Assembly (NCBI RefSeq): GCF_026802175.1
Contig: NZ_CP113797.1
Span: 4,317,026 to 4,381,025 of the forward strand
Direction of reading: 5' to 3'
From: Thermocoleostomius sinensis A174
GTDB taxonomy: Bacteria; Cyanobacteriota; Cyanobacteriia; Elainellales; Elainellaceae
DNA length: 64,000 bases
The translations under genes and the position numbers were made by a program. This document shows, piece after piece, positions 36,343 through 46,900 of the stretch; the first letter of the stretch is position 1, and each line of letters starts with the position of its first letter. The notes under the pieces are model-generated. The model searched no databases, was not told the origin of the DNA, and was given only the letters and a program-made list of their open reading frames with translations.

Positions 36343-37071
36343 CTACTTCACCAATCGATCGACATTCTCCTGAAAAACGTCCAGTTCTTCAGTTAATGAT
36401 CGCAACTCCAAGACTTGTGATTCTGCCGATCCTGTAGATACTTTGTTCGATCGCAGCTTGGTTTGGGTCTCTTGTAGTACCCCCAAAAACTCTAGAATCA
36501 AAGCAGACAGGCTCGCCACTTGCACATGTCGAGCATCTTGTCCTTCTTGAGTCAATTGCAGAGCGCGCTGAAGATTCTCGGCAATTTTTCCCAACCGAGC
36601 GGCTTCCCCATCGCTACCTGTTTGTTGGTTTGTCTCTAATTCGGCTAGCTGCGCTTGAATCTCAGCAATCGACAGTGGCACGCTGTTACCTTGCATTCGC
36701 TGTGCCAACTGATCTATTTTGGCAGGCAGTTCCATCGCGCGATCGCAGACGCGCTGAATGGTAACTAGTACATCCGCCACTGCCGATTCGGTTAAAACGT
36801 GATGCGCTTCTTTGCGTAAATGACTGGCGCCGTCTGCCAGCACTTGCGCTTGCCGATGCACCATCAACAGTTCAGCTTCCAAGGCTGGATCGTTCAAATT
36901 GAGGCTTTTGGGTTCTTGCGATCGGCGCAGGGTTGCCCCAGCCGTGGCCATAGCGGCTGAAACGGGTATCATCACGGCGATCGGAATTCTAGCCAATCGC
37001 ACTCCGGCAATTAGTGCCACTCCAGCAACAACAATTGATAAGGGAGAACGGAGAGGATTTGCAAGTTTCAT
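36343..37071 (-). CDS. Membrane-anchored coiled-coil protein, unknown
   Basis: A 242-residue protein that I do not recognise. Two hydrophobic segments near the N-terminus (SIVVAGVALIAGVRLA, IAVMIPVSAAMATAGATL) anchor it, and the rest is alpha-helical with heptads (LAQRMQ, EIQAQLAELETNQQ, LVLQETQTKLRSN) likely to form a coiled coil. It precedes the channel gene on the same strand, with 60 bases between, so they may form one transcript and the protein could accompany the channel. No catalytic motif seen. Confidence 0.7.
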   Translation of the reverse strand: MKLANPLRSPLSIVVAGVALIAGVRLARIPIAVMIPVSAAMATAGATLRRSQEPKSLNLNDPALEAELLMVHRQAQVLADGASHLRKEAHHVLTESAVADVLVTIQRVCDRAMELPAKIDQLAQRMQGNSVPLSIAEIQAQLAELETNQQTGSDGEAARLGKIAENLQRALQLTQEGQDARHVQVASLSALILEFLGVLQETQTKLRSNKVSTGSAESQVLELRSLTEELDVFQENVDRLVK

Positions 37072-37346
37072 GGAAATTAACAGAAACGGAAGGCAGCAAT
37101 GAGAATAGAGAGAGGTAGAAAACTAGCTCCCTCCTAAAATTCCGTTAGAAACCATCCATAACCGGAGAAACTGAAGGCTAATCCTCAAATCGGCTCTTGG
37201 GCAAATGTATGTGAATTGCCATGACTGTTGTGGGCCCACGGCAGGCTTGTGGTGGTCAAAGATCATTAATCTGATTCAACTGAGTGGGTTTAGAGCGATA
37301 ATCAAAGGCATATTCCCTCTGCATTACTCAAGAGAAACTGCATTGT

Positions 37347-37841
37347 ATGAATAGGTTTCAGGAAGCGATGGTTATTCCTGATACTGCTGTCACACCCGGC
37401 CCCGACCTATTGCCCTGGGATGTCAAACCAGCAGTGCTAGAACTCCAAGAATTGCTTGTGGCGCATGGGTTCAAGGTTCCACTCAACAGCGACTTTGATT
37501 GGAAAACTGAAGCGGCTGTCAAAAGTTATCAACGTCAACATGGGCTACGAGTAGATGGGGTAGTTGGGCAAGAAACTTGGACAGCGTTGAAACGGACGGT
37601 GAAACCAGGGACACGCATTCTTCGCCAAGGCTTGTCGGGTGCAGATGTTTATGAATTGCAAGGATTGTTGCAAGTTCAAGGTTACGGCATTAAACGCGAT
37701 GGAGTGTTTGCTGCCGAAACCAATAGTGCGGTGATGTCGTTTCAATCCCAGCATCATCTCCTCCCCGACGGCATTGTACGTCCGGTAATGTGGGCACTGT
37801 TAGCTGGGAAAAACGATCTTCTACGCAAGCGTAAACGATAA
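37347..37841 (+). CDS. Peptidoglycan-binding domain protein (two PG_binding_1 repeats)
   Basis: A 164-residue protein made of two PG_binding_1 helical repeats: residues about 25-75 (AVLELQELLVAHGFKVPLNS, AVKSYQRQHGLRVDGVVG, ETWTAL) and 85-150 (VYELQGLLQVQGYGIKRDGV, AVMSFQSQHHLLPDGIVRP, MWALLAG). No catalytic domain or signal peptide is visible, so it may act as a stand-alone adaptor, or be exported by a non-Sec route. It sits 46 bases before the amidohydrolase gene. Confidence 0.85.
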   Translation: MNRFQEAMVIPDTAVTPGPDLLPWDVKPAVLELQELLVAHGFKVPLNSDFDWKTEAAVKSYQRQHGLRVDGVVGQETWTALKRTVKPGTRILRQGLSGADVYELQGLLQVQGYGIKRDGVFAAETNSAVMSFQSQHHLLPDGIVRPVMWALLAGKNDLLRKRKR

Positions 37842-37887
37842 TGGTGTTCCAAGTTCCTTCCAGCCTGCTCCCTCATGATGCCCTCTC

Positions 37888-38919
37888 ATGCTGACTATCT
37901 ACAGCCCCGATCATCGTCACCAAGACGCCCACGTAGAATTAACAGACGGTCAGTTGGTGGCTCCTTATGAAAATCCCAAGCGAGCCGATCGCATTCTGTC
38001 CCAGATCCAACAGGCTGATCTGGGGATGGTGCTGCCCCCCAAGGATTTTGGTCTAGCCCCCATTTTGCGAGTTCACGATCGCGGCTTTGTCTCGTTTTTG
38101 CAGTCAGCTTGGTCAGAATGGTTGGCGGCTCATGGCGAGTTTGATGCTCTGCCGCTGAACTGGGCCACACGTACGATGCGGCACGATCGCATTCCCGAAA
38201 CTATTGAAGGCAAGCTCAGTTATTACTCGTTTGATGCCGGCACACCTATCATTGCCGGCACGTGGCAAGCAGCTATGGCCTCAGCACAAGTTGCACTCAC
38301 CGGGCAAGACTGGTTGGTGCAGGGTGAGCGATCGGTGTTTAGCTTATGTCGGCCGCCAGGGCATCATGCCGCCCGTGATCTCTATGGGGGCTACTGCTTT
38401 CTCAACAATGCTGCAATTGCCGCCCAAGCGTTGCTGGATGCTGGAGCCGAACGAGTAGCGATATTCGACGTGGATTATCATCACGGTAATGGCACGCAAG
38501 CGATTTTCTACGATCGATCAGATGTGCTATTTGTTTCCATTCACGCCCACCCCAGCCACTCTTACCCATACTTCTTGGGTTTTGAGGATGAAACTGGCGC
38601 TGGTGTTGGGGAGGGCTTCACCCGCAACTATCCCTTGCCCTTGGGAACCGACTGGAAAGCTTATGCCGAACCCCTAGAACAAGCGCTGAACACAATTCGC
38701 CACTATGCCCCCGATGCAGTAGTTGTGTCACTGGGAGTAGATACCTACGAAGCCGATCCAATCTCCAGTTTTCGTCTGCAAAGTCATGATTTTCACGCAA
38801 TGGGACAGGCGATCGCCCGGTTGAACAAACCCACATTAATTGTGATGGAAGGTGGCTATGCGTTGGAAGCGATCGGAGTAAATGTAGGGAACTTTTTGCA
38901 AGGAGTAGAGGAAGGATGA
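37888..38919 (+). CDS. Histone deacetylase / acetylpolyamine amidohydrolase family
   Basis: Zn-dependent deacetylase of the arginase-deacetylase fold. The 343 residues contain the metal and catalytic motifs: PPGHHAARDLYGGYCFLNNA (tandem His), IFDVDYHHGNGTQAIFYDRS (Asp and His ligands), VSIHAHPSHSYPYFLGFEDE, and SLGVDTYEADP (Asp ligand), ending MEGGYALE. The YPYFLGFEDETG segment is that of acetylpolyamine amidohydrolases rather than AcuC, so acetylated polyamines are the likely substrates. A basic amino-acid decarboxylase lies in the same window (19244-20740), but no direct link is shown. It ends 17 bases before the groESL regulatory region. Confidence 0.9.
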   Translation: MLTIYSPDHRHQDAHVELTDGQLVAPYENPKRADRILSQIQQADLGMVLPPKDFGLAPILRVHDRGFVSFLQSAWSEWLAAHGEFDALPLNWATRTMRHDRIPETIEGKLSYYSFDAGTPIIAGTWQAAMASAQVALTGQDWLVQGERSVFSLCRPPGHHAARDLYGGYCFLNNAAIAAQALLDAGAERVAIFDVDYHHGNGTQAIFYDRSDVLFVSIHAHPSHSYPYFLGFEDETGAGVGEGFTRNYPLPLGTDWKAYAEPLEQALNTIRHYAPDAVVVSLGVDTYEADPISSFRLQSHDFHAMGQAIARLNKPTLIVMEGGYALEAIGVNVGNFLQGVEEG

Positions 38920-38936
38920 AGGAGAATCGAGCATAG

Positions 38937-38952
38937 GTTCGGGAACCCGTAC
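38937..38952 (+). promoter_or_regulatory. K-box upstream of groESL
   Basis: GTTCGGGAACCCGTAC fits every fixed position of the cyanobacterial K-box (GTTCGG-NNAN-CCNNAC) described for light- and heat-responsive groE control independent of HrcA. It lies 23 bases upstream of the predicted -35. Confidence 0.85.
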
Positions 38953-38974
38953 TCTGAAGCAGGGGGGCGATCGC

Positions 38975-39003
38975 TTGCAGTTCTAGTCATCGTTCGCTAA
39001 ATT
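38975..39003 (+). promoter_or_regulatory. Predicted groESL promoter
   Basis: TTGCAG (38975-38980), 17-base spacer, TAAATT (38998-39003). The -10 overlaps the left arm of the CIRCE element, an arrangement that would let HrcA block it. Leader length to groES is about 150 bases. Confidence 0.75.
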
Positions 39004-39028
39004 AGCACTCAGAAGCGGAGAGTGCTAA
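39002..39028 (+). promoter_or_regulatory. CIRCE element (HrcA operator) of groESL
   Basis: Perfect 9-base inverted repeat TTAGCACTC (39002-39010), nine-base spacer, GAGTGCTAA (39020-39028). Exact match to the CIRCE consensus, so heat-shock control by HrcA is expected. Confidence 0.97.
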
Positions 39029-39164
39029 CATTAGTCTCTAGCTTAAAGCGTTTGAATAAGTCGCAGCTTATATACCAGTTCCTTGATGGGGCTGGCATTG
39101 TGCTGGTGAACTAACCCGATTTATTCTCGATCGTTCTGGAGTAATAGTTCTGGAGAGTTGAATT

Positions 39165-39476
39165 ATGGCAGCAGTATCTCTGAGCGTGTCCACCGTTAAG
39201 CCGTTAGGTGAGCGTGTATTTGTTAAGGTGAGCGCTTCTGAGGAAAAAACCGCTGGTGGTATTTTCCTACCCGACACAGCCAAGGAGAAGCCTCAAGTGG
39301 GTGAAGTGGTGCAAGTAGGTCCTGGTAAGCGCAACGATGACGGGTCTCGTCAGGAACTCGAAGTCAAAGTTGGAGACAAAGTGCTGTACTCCAAGTATGC
39401 CGGAACTGATATCAAACTTGGTTCGGAAGAGTATGTTTTGTTGTCTGAGAAAGACATTTTGGCGATCGTTTCCTAG
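39165..39476 (+). CDS. groES: Co-chaperonin GroES
   Basis: The 103-residue 10-kDa lid protein of the GroEL chaperonin. Family marks: [69 protein letters not shown] and the C-terminal KDILAIV. The mobile-loop region [16 protein letters not shown] is intact. It is the first gene of groESL, controlled by the K-box and CIRCE upstream. groEL follows after 144 bases, the gap carrying heptamer repeats. Confidence 0.98.
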   Translation: MAAVSLSVSTVKPLGERVFVKVSASEEKTAGGIFLPDTAKEKPQVGEVVQVGPGKRNDDGSRQELEVKVGDKVLYSKYAGTDIKLGSEEYVLLSEKDILAIVS

Positions 39477-39487
39477 TCGCTTGATTT

Positions 39488-39571
39488 GGTAATCGGTAAA
39501 CGGTAATTGGTAATCGCGATATTTCTTTATCTCTGCTTTATCTCTTCACCTATTACCTATTACCCATTTCC
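39488..39571 (+). repeat. Heptamer tandem repeats (STRR), inverted pair, between groES and groEL
   Basis: Four heptamers GGTAATC, GGTAAAC, GGTAATT, GGTAATC at 39488-39515, and on the opposite side ACCTATT, ACCTATT, ACCCATT at 39548-39568. The two blocks are complementary, so the leader of groEL could fold into a long stem. Confidence 0.8.
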
Positions 39572-39614
39572 TATTCTGTACTCCTTGTTGTTTCTACTAC
39601 TCACTGCAAATTGA

Positions 39615-41258
<1,644 letters not shown>

Positions 41259-41316
41259 GCTGGGAACTGGGGGTTAGGGATTTTACCTGCCTCCGTTCTT
41301 AGTAACCTCAACAGGA

Positions 41317-41353
41317 GACGATCGTTCAGTTTGGGCGATCGTCCCTTTTATTT
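41317..41353 (+). terminator. Intrinsic terminator of groESL
   Basis: Stem GACGATCG (41317-41324) / CGATCGTC (41336-41343), 11-base loop, followed by CCCTTTTATTTATT. The stem is built on HIP-type CGATCG sequences. Confidence 0.75.
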
Positions 41354-41411
41354 ATTACTGAGGCTAGCTGTGAGGGTGACAAGGGAGCTACAACATAGAA
41401 CGGATAAGAGA

Positions 41412-41481
41412 CATAGCGCAATACTTCCAGCACCACTTTTGCCTTGAATTGGGCGGTGTATTTATGCTGTTTGGCTGCCAT
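41412..41481 (-). pseudogene. IS3-like transposase OrfA N-terminal remnant
   Basis: On the minus strand an ATG at 41481 begins MAAKQHKYTAQFKAKVVLEV followed by LR, matching the start of IS3-family OrfA proteins (KRxKYTxEFKxKVVLEALR). The reading then turns into unrelated sequence, so only about 22 codons survive. Confidence 0.6.
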
Positions 41482-41632
41482 AGTTTTGCTCCCTCATTTG
41501 GACTCAAGTTTACTCTCTCCTCTCTGTCCAGTTCTAGGGATGCATTACATTGTATGACTCTAGAGGGATGTACCTTAGTTGAAAATTTGAAACATTAATA
41601 AGCAATTAGACCTGTTATTGTCAGAGAACAAT

Positions 41633-41845
41633 ATGTTTTTACAACATAAGCAAACTGGTGTCTTAGTAGAAGTTCTAGAGGTAAAAGAGTTAATTGATCC
41701 GTTTACAGATGCAATTCAAGGACGGATTCAAGATGGGGAAGAAGAACAAGATCCAGAGAAATTTGCTAAATCGGATCTAGTCTTTCCATCTGGAGAAGAT
41801 TTGCCTCGTTGCTGGTTAGATGCTGACTATCGCACCAAGGATTGA
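41633..41845 (+). CDS. Small conserved acidic hypothetical protein
   Basis: A 70-residue protein from ATG 41633 (an in-frame TTG at 41618 is an alternative). It begins MFLQHKQTGVLVEVLEVKEL, has an acidic centre (GEEEQDPEKFAKSDLVFPSG) and ends PRCWLDADYRTKD. Similar small proteins occur widely in cyanobacteria and are sometimes labelled acetyltransferase without basis. No catalytic motif visible. AGAG precedes the start. Confidence 0.7.
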   Translation: MFLQHKQTGVLVEVLEVKELIDPFTDAIQGRIQDGEEEQDPEKFAKSDLVFPSGEDLPRCWLDADYRTKD

Positions 41846-41907
41846 TAAGCAGTTTCCTCTAAGTGTCTACTTCCAACAGTCCTGACTCCACCTACTGTAC
41901 CTATGCC

Positions 41908-42321
41908 CTATTCCCATCTCAGCGCTTTGGTAATTTCACTTGCCAACTGTAATGGCCGGTATGGCTTAGCAAAGACCGCAGCCACGTCTAAATCATGAAA
42001 ATTGTGCTCAGACGATTGAACTTTGGCTGTCACCAAGATTACGGGAATCGATTGTGTTGTGGAGTCAGCTTTCAGATTTTGCAGTGTGGTGCGGCCATCC
42101 ATGTTCGGCATCATCATGTCTAGCAGAATTGCATCTGGTTGTTGTTCGGCAGCAATCGTCAGCGCTGCTTGTCCACAGTCAGCTAGTAAGATTGTCCAAT
42201 CAGTTTGCATTTGCAGTGCCAGTTGAGCGATTGACCGGGCATCGTCTTCATCATCGACAATCAAAATACATTTATTTGTGCGATTATTTATGGGATCGTC
42301 ACCTGTGCGAATCTCACTCAT
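41908..42321 (-). CDS. Stand-alone response regulator receiver
   Basis: A single receiver domain of 137 residues with the acidic pair in ILIVDDEDDARSIAQLA, phosphoacceptor D68 in AILLDMMMPNMDGRTTL, Thr and Lys switch residues (VILVTAK, FAKPYRPLQ). No output domain, so it would pass phosphate on or act by protein contact. It is the third gene of a minus-strand operon: giant kinase, REC-PAS-kinase, then this regulator, 24 bases after the latter. Confidence 0.93.
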   Translation of the reverse strand: MSEIRTGDDPINNRTNKCILIVDDEDDARSIAQLALQMQTDWTILLADCGQAALTIAAEQQPDAILLDMMMPNMDGRTTLQNLKADSTTQSIPVILVTAKVQSSEHNFHDLDVAAVFAKPYRPLQLASEITKALRWE

Positions 42322-42345
42322 ACCGTTTCCCTAGCTCGTTCACCG

Positions 42346-43917
42346 TTAAGTAGGCAGAGAAGACTGTAGCGGCAGACTAACATAAAACGTGCTACCTTGC
42401 CCTAACGTGCTTTCTACCCAAATTTGTCCGCCATGTTGCTCTATAATGTTGCGACAGATGGCTAATCCTAACCCCGTGCCGCCTTTTTTACGCGAGTCCG
42501 ATGCATCGACTTGTTGAAACCGTTCAAAAATGCTTTGCAGTTTATCTGCCGGAATACCACGTCCACGATCGGTTACTTCGATCAACAGACAGTCAGGTTG
42601 TTCAACAGAAGATAAATTTTCCGATGAATTCAGCAGTAGCATCGTTCGTTTGGCTGTCATCCAAACGGTTTGACCGGGTTCGGAAAATTTAATAGCATTA
42701 CTCAGTAAATTTGTTAGAGTTTGCAAAATGCGATCGGGATCGGCCCAAACGTCGGTTGAGTAAGGTTGCACATCCAGTTGAATCTTGGCACTCTCTGCCA
42801 TTGACTGCATGACTTCGGTCGCTTGAATCATGAGTTGACCAATATTGCAATTGGTCTTTCGCATGGTAATTTTACCGGATTTCATGCGTTCTAAATCTAG
42901 AATATCATTAACAAGTCGAATCAGTCGCTCTGTGTTAGTGGTTGCAATCTCAAGGATTTGTTTGCCTTTATCAGTTAAGCTTCCCAATTGACCGGTGCTG
43001 AGTAGATCGAGTGCTCCAATTAACGAGTTCATGGGGGTGCGTAATTCATGGCTAACTAAGGAAATAAATTCATTTTCCAAACGCTTACGTTCTGTGATGT
43101 CATTGATGATATTTAGGGCACAGGGTACATCGCCAAAATCAATTAATTCGATCGATAAAAGTACAGTTTTACAATCGCCCGTTTTCGTGCGAAATTCAAA
43201 TTCTTGGTTATGAACCAAGCTAACGTTTTGTAGTTGTTGAATTGCTTTATCATAAACATCTTGGGCAATTCCTAACTCTAGCTCATTCGGGGTGCGACCA
43301 ATTATGTCTGCTCTTGTGTAGCCACTCATTTGCAAAAAACCTGGATTCACTTCCACAAAGCGATTCTCCGACAAGGTGGTAATGGTAATTGGATTAGGGC
43401 TAGCTAAGAATATTTTTTTGAACTTTTCTTCTGCTTGTTGACGTTCTCGAATCTCTTGCTGAAGCTGTTCATTTTGCGTTTGTAATTGTTTTTGCAATCG
43501 TCGCAAGGTTAAGTGCGTTTCAATTCGCGCAAATACTTCTTCGACTTGAAATGGCTTAGTGATATAATCTACTCCACCCACCTGAAAGGCTTTCACTTTG
43601 TCCAATACATCGCCAAGGGCACTGATAAAAATCACTGGAATTTCACAGGTGCGATCGTCTGCCTTCAAGTGTTGACACACTTCATAGCCATTCATCTGCG
43701 GCATGTTGACGTCCAGCAAAATCAGATCGGGGGGGGCTGCCTGCGCACCTCGTAATCCGGTCATGCCTTTGGTTACACTGCGCACTTTATAGCTACGCTC
43801 GGTTAGCATGTTGGCTAACAGGTGGAGATTTTCAGGTGTATCGTCAATAACTAAAATATCAGCTTTGTGAGAATTGATTGAGGAATATAATATGGCATCA
43901 GAATATGAATTAGTCAC
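42346..43917 (-). CDS. REC-PAS-histidine kinase
   Basis: A 523-residue protein with an N-terminal receiver ([19 protein letters not shown]69 in [16 protein letters not shown]), a coiled linker ([19 protein letters not shown]), PAS at about 165-280, HisKA with [19 protein letters not shown] (H290) and HATPase ([19 protein letters not shown]). Response-regulator-first hybrid kinases are usually phosphorelay intermediates. The GTG start at 43917 is chosen because AAGGAG lies six bases upstream within the end of the preceding giant gene, with which it overlaps by eight bases (translational coupling). Confidence 0.92.
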   Translation of the reverse strand: MTNSYSDAILYSSINSHKADILVIDDTPENLHLLANMLTERSYKVRSVTKGMTGLRGAQAAPPDLILLDVNMPQMNGYEVCQHLKADDRTCEIPVIFISALGDVLDKVKAFQVGGVDYITKPFQVEEVFARIETHLTLRRLQKQLQTQNEQLQQEIRERQQAEEKFKKIFLASPNPITITTLSENRFVEVNPGFLQMSGYTRADIIGRTPNELELGIAQDVYDKAIQQLQNVSLVHNQEFEFRTKTGDCKTVLLSIELIDFGDVPCALNIINDITERKRLENEFISLVSHELRTPMNSLIGALDLLSTGQLGSLTDKGKQILEIATTNTERLIRLVNDILDLERMKSGKITMRKTNCNIGQLMIQATEVMQSMAESAKIQLDVQPYSTDVWADPDRILQTLTNLLSNAIKFSEPGQTVWMTAKRTMLLLNSSENLSSVEQPDCLLIEVTDRGRGIPADKLQSIFERFQQVDASDSRKKGGTGLGLAICRNIIEQHGGQIWVESTLGQGSTFYVSLPLQSSLPT

Positions 43918-46900
43918 AGTGATCTCCTTGCGTTAGCTCAATAATTTCATCAAATGCAAAATTTTGGGTCAGTTCTAGTAATTGATTAGCAAGGACGACT
44001 TGTGAGGGTGGAACTTGGTGCAGCAGGTGTTGGATCAGGTCTGCATCGACTTGAATGGCAGCTTGACGCAGTTGCTCAATCCATTCAGACGGCATCACGG
44101 TCAAGTCTTGCGGCATTAAGAGTGCTCGATGGCTCGATGGCGCAGCAAGCGTTCCAGCATCATAGATATATTCCACGCCCAGATACTCTGCCAGTTTGTC
44201 AAAAATCTGATGTTCTTGAAACGGTTTGCGAACAAAATCATCACAGCCCGATGCTAATACCACGGCTCGTTCCTCCTCAAAAGCGCTGGCCGTCAGCGCA
44301 ATCACGATCGCCTCTTGACCCTCTGGATGAGCTTTAATCTGTCGAGTGGCTTCGTAGCCATCCATCACAGGCATTCGCATATCCATCCAAATCAAATGAG
44401 GTTGCCAGGTTTCCCAGCATTCGATTGCCTCTTTCCCATTTTCCACCGCTTGTACTTCAAACCCCATCGGAGCTAGCAAATTTACCAACAGTTGACGATT
44501 GGTATAGTGATCTTCTACCACCAGAATTCGATAGGTTGGTTGATTGGGTTGCAACGCGATGACACGCCGCTTGGAAACTGGAGTATCAACTTCTGATTCA
44601 TTGGCAGCTTGGGCTGTAATAGTAAATCGGAAAATGGCTCCTCGACGAGGGGCATTCATAGCTACAATATCGCCGCCCATCAACCGAACAAACGCACGAC
44701 TAATCGACAATCCCAGCCCTGTTCCTTCCTGTGATTTTCGCCCGGTTTCGGCTTGGCCAAACGCCACGAATAACTGCTGTACTTCCTCGGCTTGAATGCC
44801 AGGGCCCGTATCTTCTACTTCAAACAGCAAGCGGTAAGACTCTGCACTAGTGGATCTTTGCAACCGATCGTTGATTGATGAATTTCTCTGATAATTCCCT
44901 TGAGTATTCTGCTGTTTATTCTCCTGATTGCTCTCAGTATGTGTCCCAATGAACATATCCTCTTGGTGCGATCGCAGTGTTACTCTACCAGATGCTGTAA
45001 ATTTAATAGCATTGCTCAACAAGTTAATGAACACTTGACGCAACTTACCCTCATCAGTTTTGATGTATTGAGGGACATAGATCGATCGTTCAAAGCACAA
45101 TTGTAACCCTTTCGAGTCAGCCTTCAAGCGAAACATTTCTTCCAGATCATTCAGTAATCGGTACAAATCGAAGGCACTTTCCGATAGAGTAATACGTCCT
45201 GCTTCAATTTTGGAAAATTCCAATACATCATTAATTAAATTCAGCAAATGTGTGCCGCTGCGGTTAATGATTTGTAAATTCTCACGCTGTTGTTGATTCA
45301 ATGAATCATCTCGTGTCATTAGCTGTGTAAATCCCAAGATTGCATTCAATGGCGTTCGCAATTCATGGCTCATGTTGGCCAAAAATTCACTCTTGGCCCG
45401 GTTGGCTACTTCTGCCGATCGTTTCGCTGTTTCCAATTCTTGACGCTGTAACTTTTCTTGCTCTAGCAGTTTGGCCTGTGCCAAAGCAATTCCCACTTGT
45501 GCCGCCACAGCTTCTAGCAGTTCCACCTCATCCTCTGTCCAGTGACGGAACAGTGATGCATAGCTTTCTGGATGACAAAGATACTCCTGCCGCGACATGG
45601 AACAATCACAGTGATGCAGCACGATCGCCCCATTTGGTTCACCTTGATACGAGGTGCGAATCGCCAGCATTGATTTGAGATGAATTGGATAGGAGGCAGG
45701 AATCACCGCACTCAACAGTGCATCGGTATAGACATTGGTCCAGGACAATGCTCGATCGTGCAGCAGAATAGCTTTAGTAGGAGGGCTATTGAGGGCCGGA
45801 ATTTCAATTCCCAGCATCGAGTCTAGCCCTGATACCACATATTCAGCTACCACATACAGGTGTGGCTCTGGCTCTGCAATGTAATTGTGAATGTGACATC
45901 GGCTAGCGTGAAAAGTCTGCCCGATTTGAGTAGCCGCCGTTTGAAAAATTTTTTGCGTATCGAGGCTTTGACGAATCTCTTGCGTAATTTGATCTAAAAG
46001 TAAAACTCGCTGAATCTGCCGTTCCAGCGCTGCCTCAGTTCTTCGTCGTTCCAGTTCGGCTCCAGCCCGAGCCGCAAAAATCTTGAAGATTAGTTCTTGA
46101 TCTTCCACGTTGATGTCCAATGCTTGCGAATCAAGGGCGGCGAGTTGTCCTAAAACCCGACCGTGGGGATCGATGATGGGCATTCCAATATACACTTCCC
46201 CGCCAATCTCGCTCAGATGCGGATCAAGTGAAAATCGATCGCGAACTGACTCAAACATAACTAGCCCACTGGATGCTAAAACTTCGGCACAGGGAGTGTT
46301 GTCAGTGCTGTATTCAATATTGTCGAGAAAGGTTTCACCATTCCAAAAGGCCAATGTTCGGACTCGCTCTTTGCTATCGTCCACAAATTCAGAGATGAAT
46401 GTATAGCGAAAGCCCAATAGCTCAGCGAGATACCGCACACAGGAACGGAAAAACTCATCACCGATTTTGGTGGCAGTTCCTTCAACAATTAGCCGCAAAA
46501 ACTCCTCTCGCCGCTTGAGTTTGGTAATATCGCGAAAATACCAGATGCGTCCGTAATACTTGCCCTCGGCAGATGTAACGGGGCTGGAGTAGCGATCGAA
46601 CACGCGCCCGTCTTTGAAGTAAATTTCTTCGTGGCTGGTTGCTTCTGGATGCTCGTACAGGTATTGCACCCGATCGAAGAATACCTGCGGTTCTTGCAGT
46701 TGCGCCAGAGCAGATTCTATTGACTGTTGATTATCGGTGAGCGTCTCTTTAGAAATCTGCCATAGTTGGCAAAATCGATCGTTGTAGGAGACGATGTTTT
46801 GATGCTCATCTACAATTAAAATACCGTCAATTGCGGTATCTTGCTGAGCTTGCAATATGGCATTCCGGCGGCTAAGTACCGTTTGGGCGCGCTGCAATTC

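Noticed and set aside
39488-39571. Possible CRISPR array
   Set aside because: Units are 7 bases with no spacers; this is a short tandem repeat, not a CRISPR.
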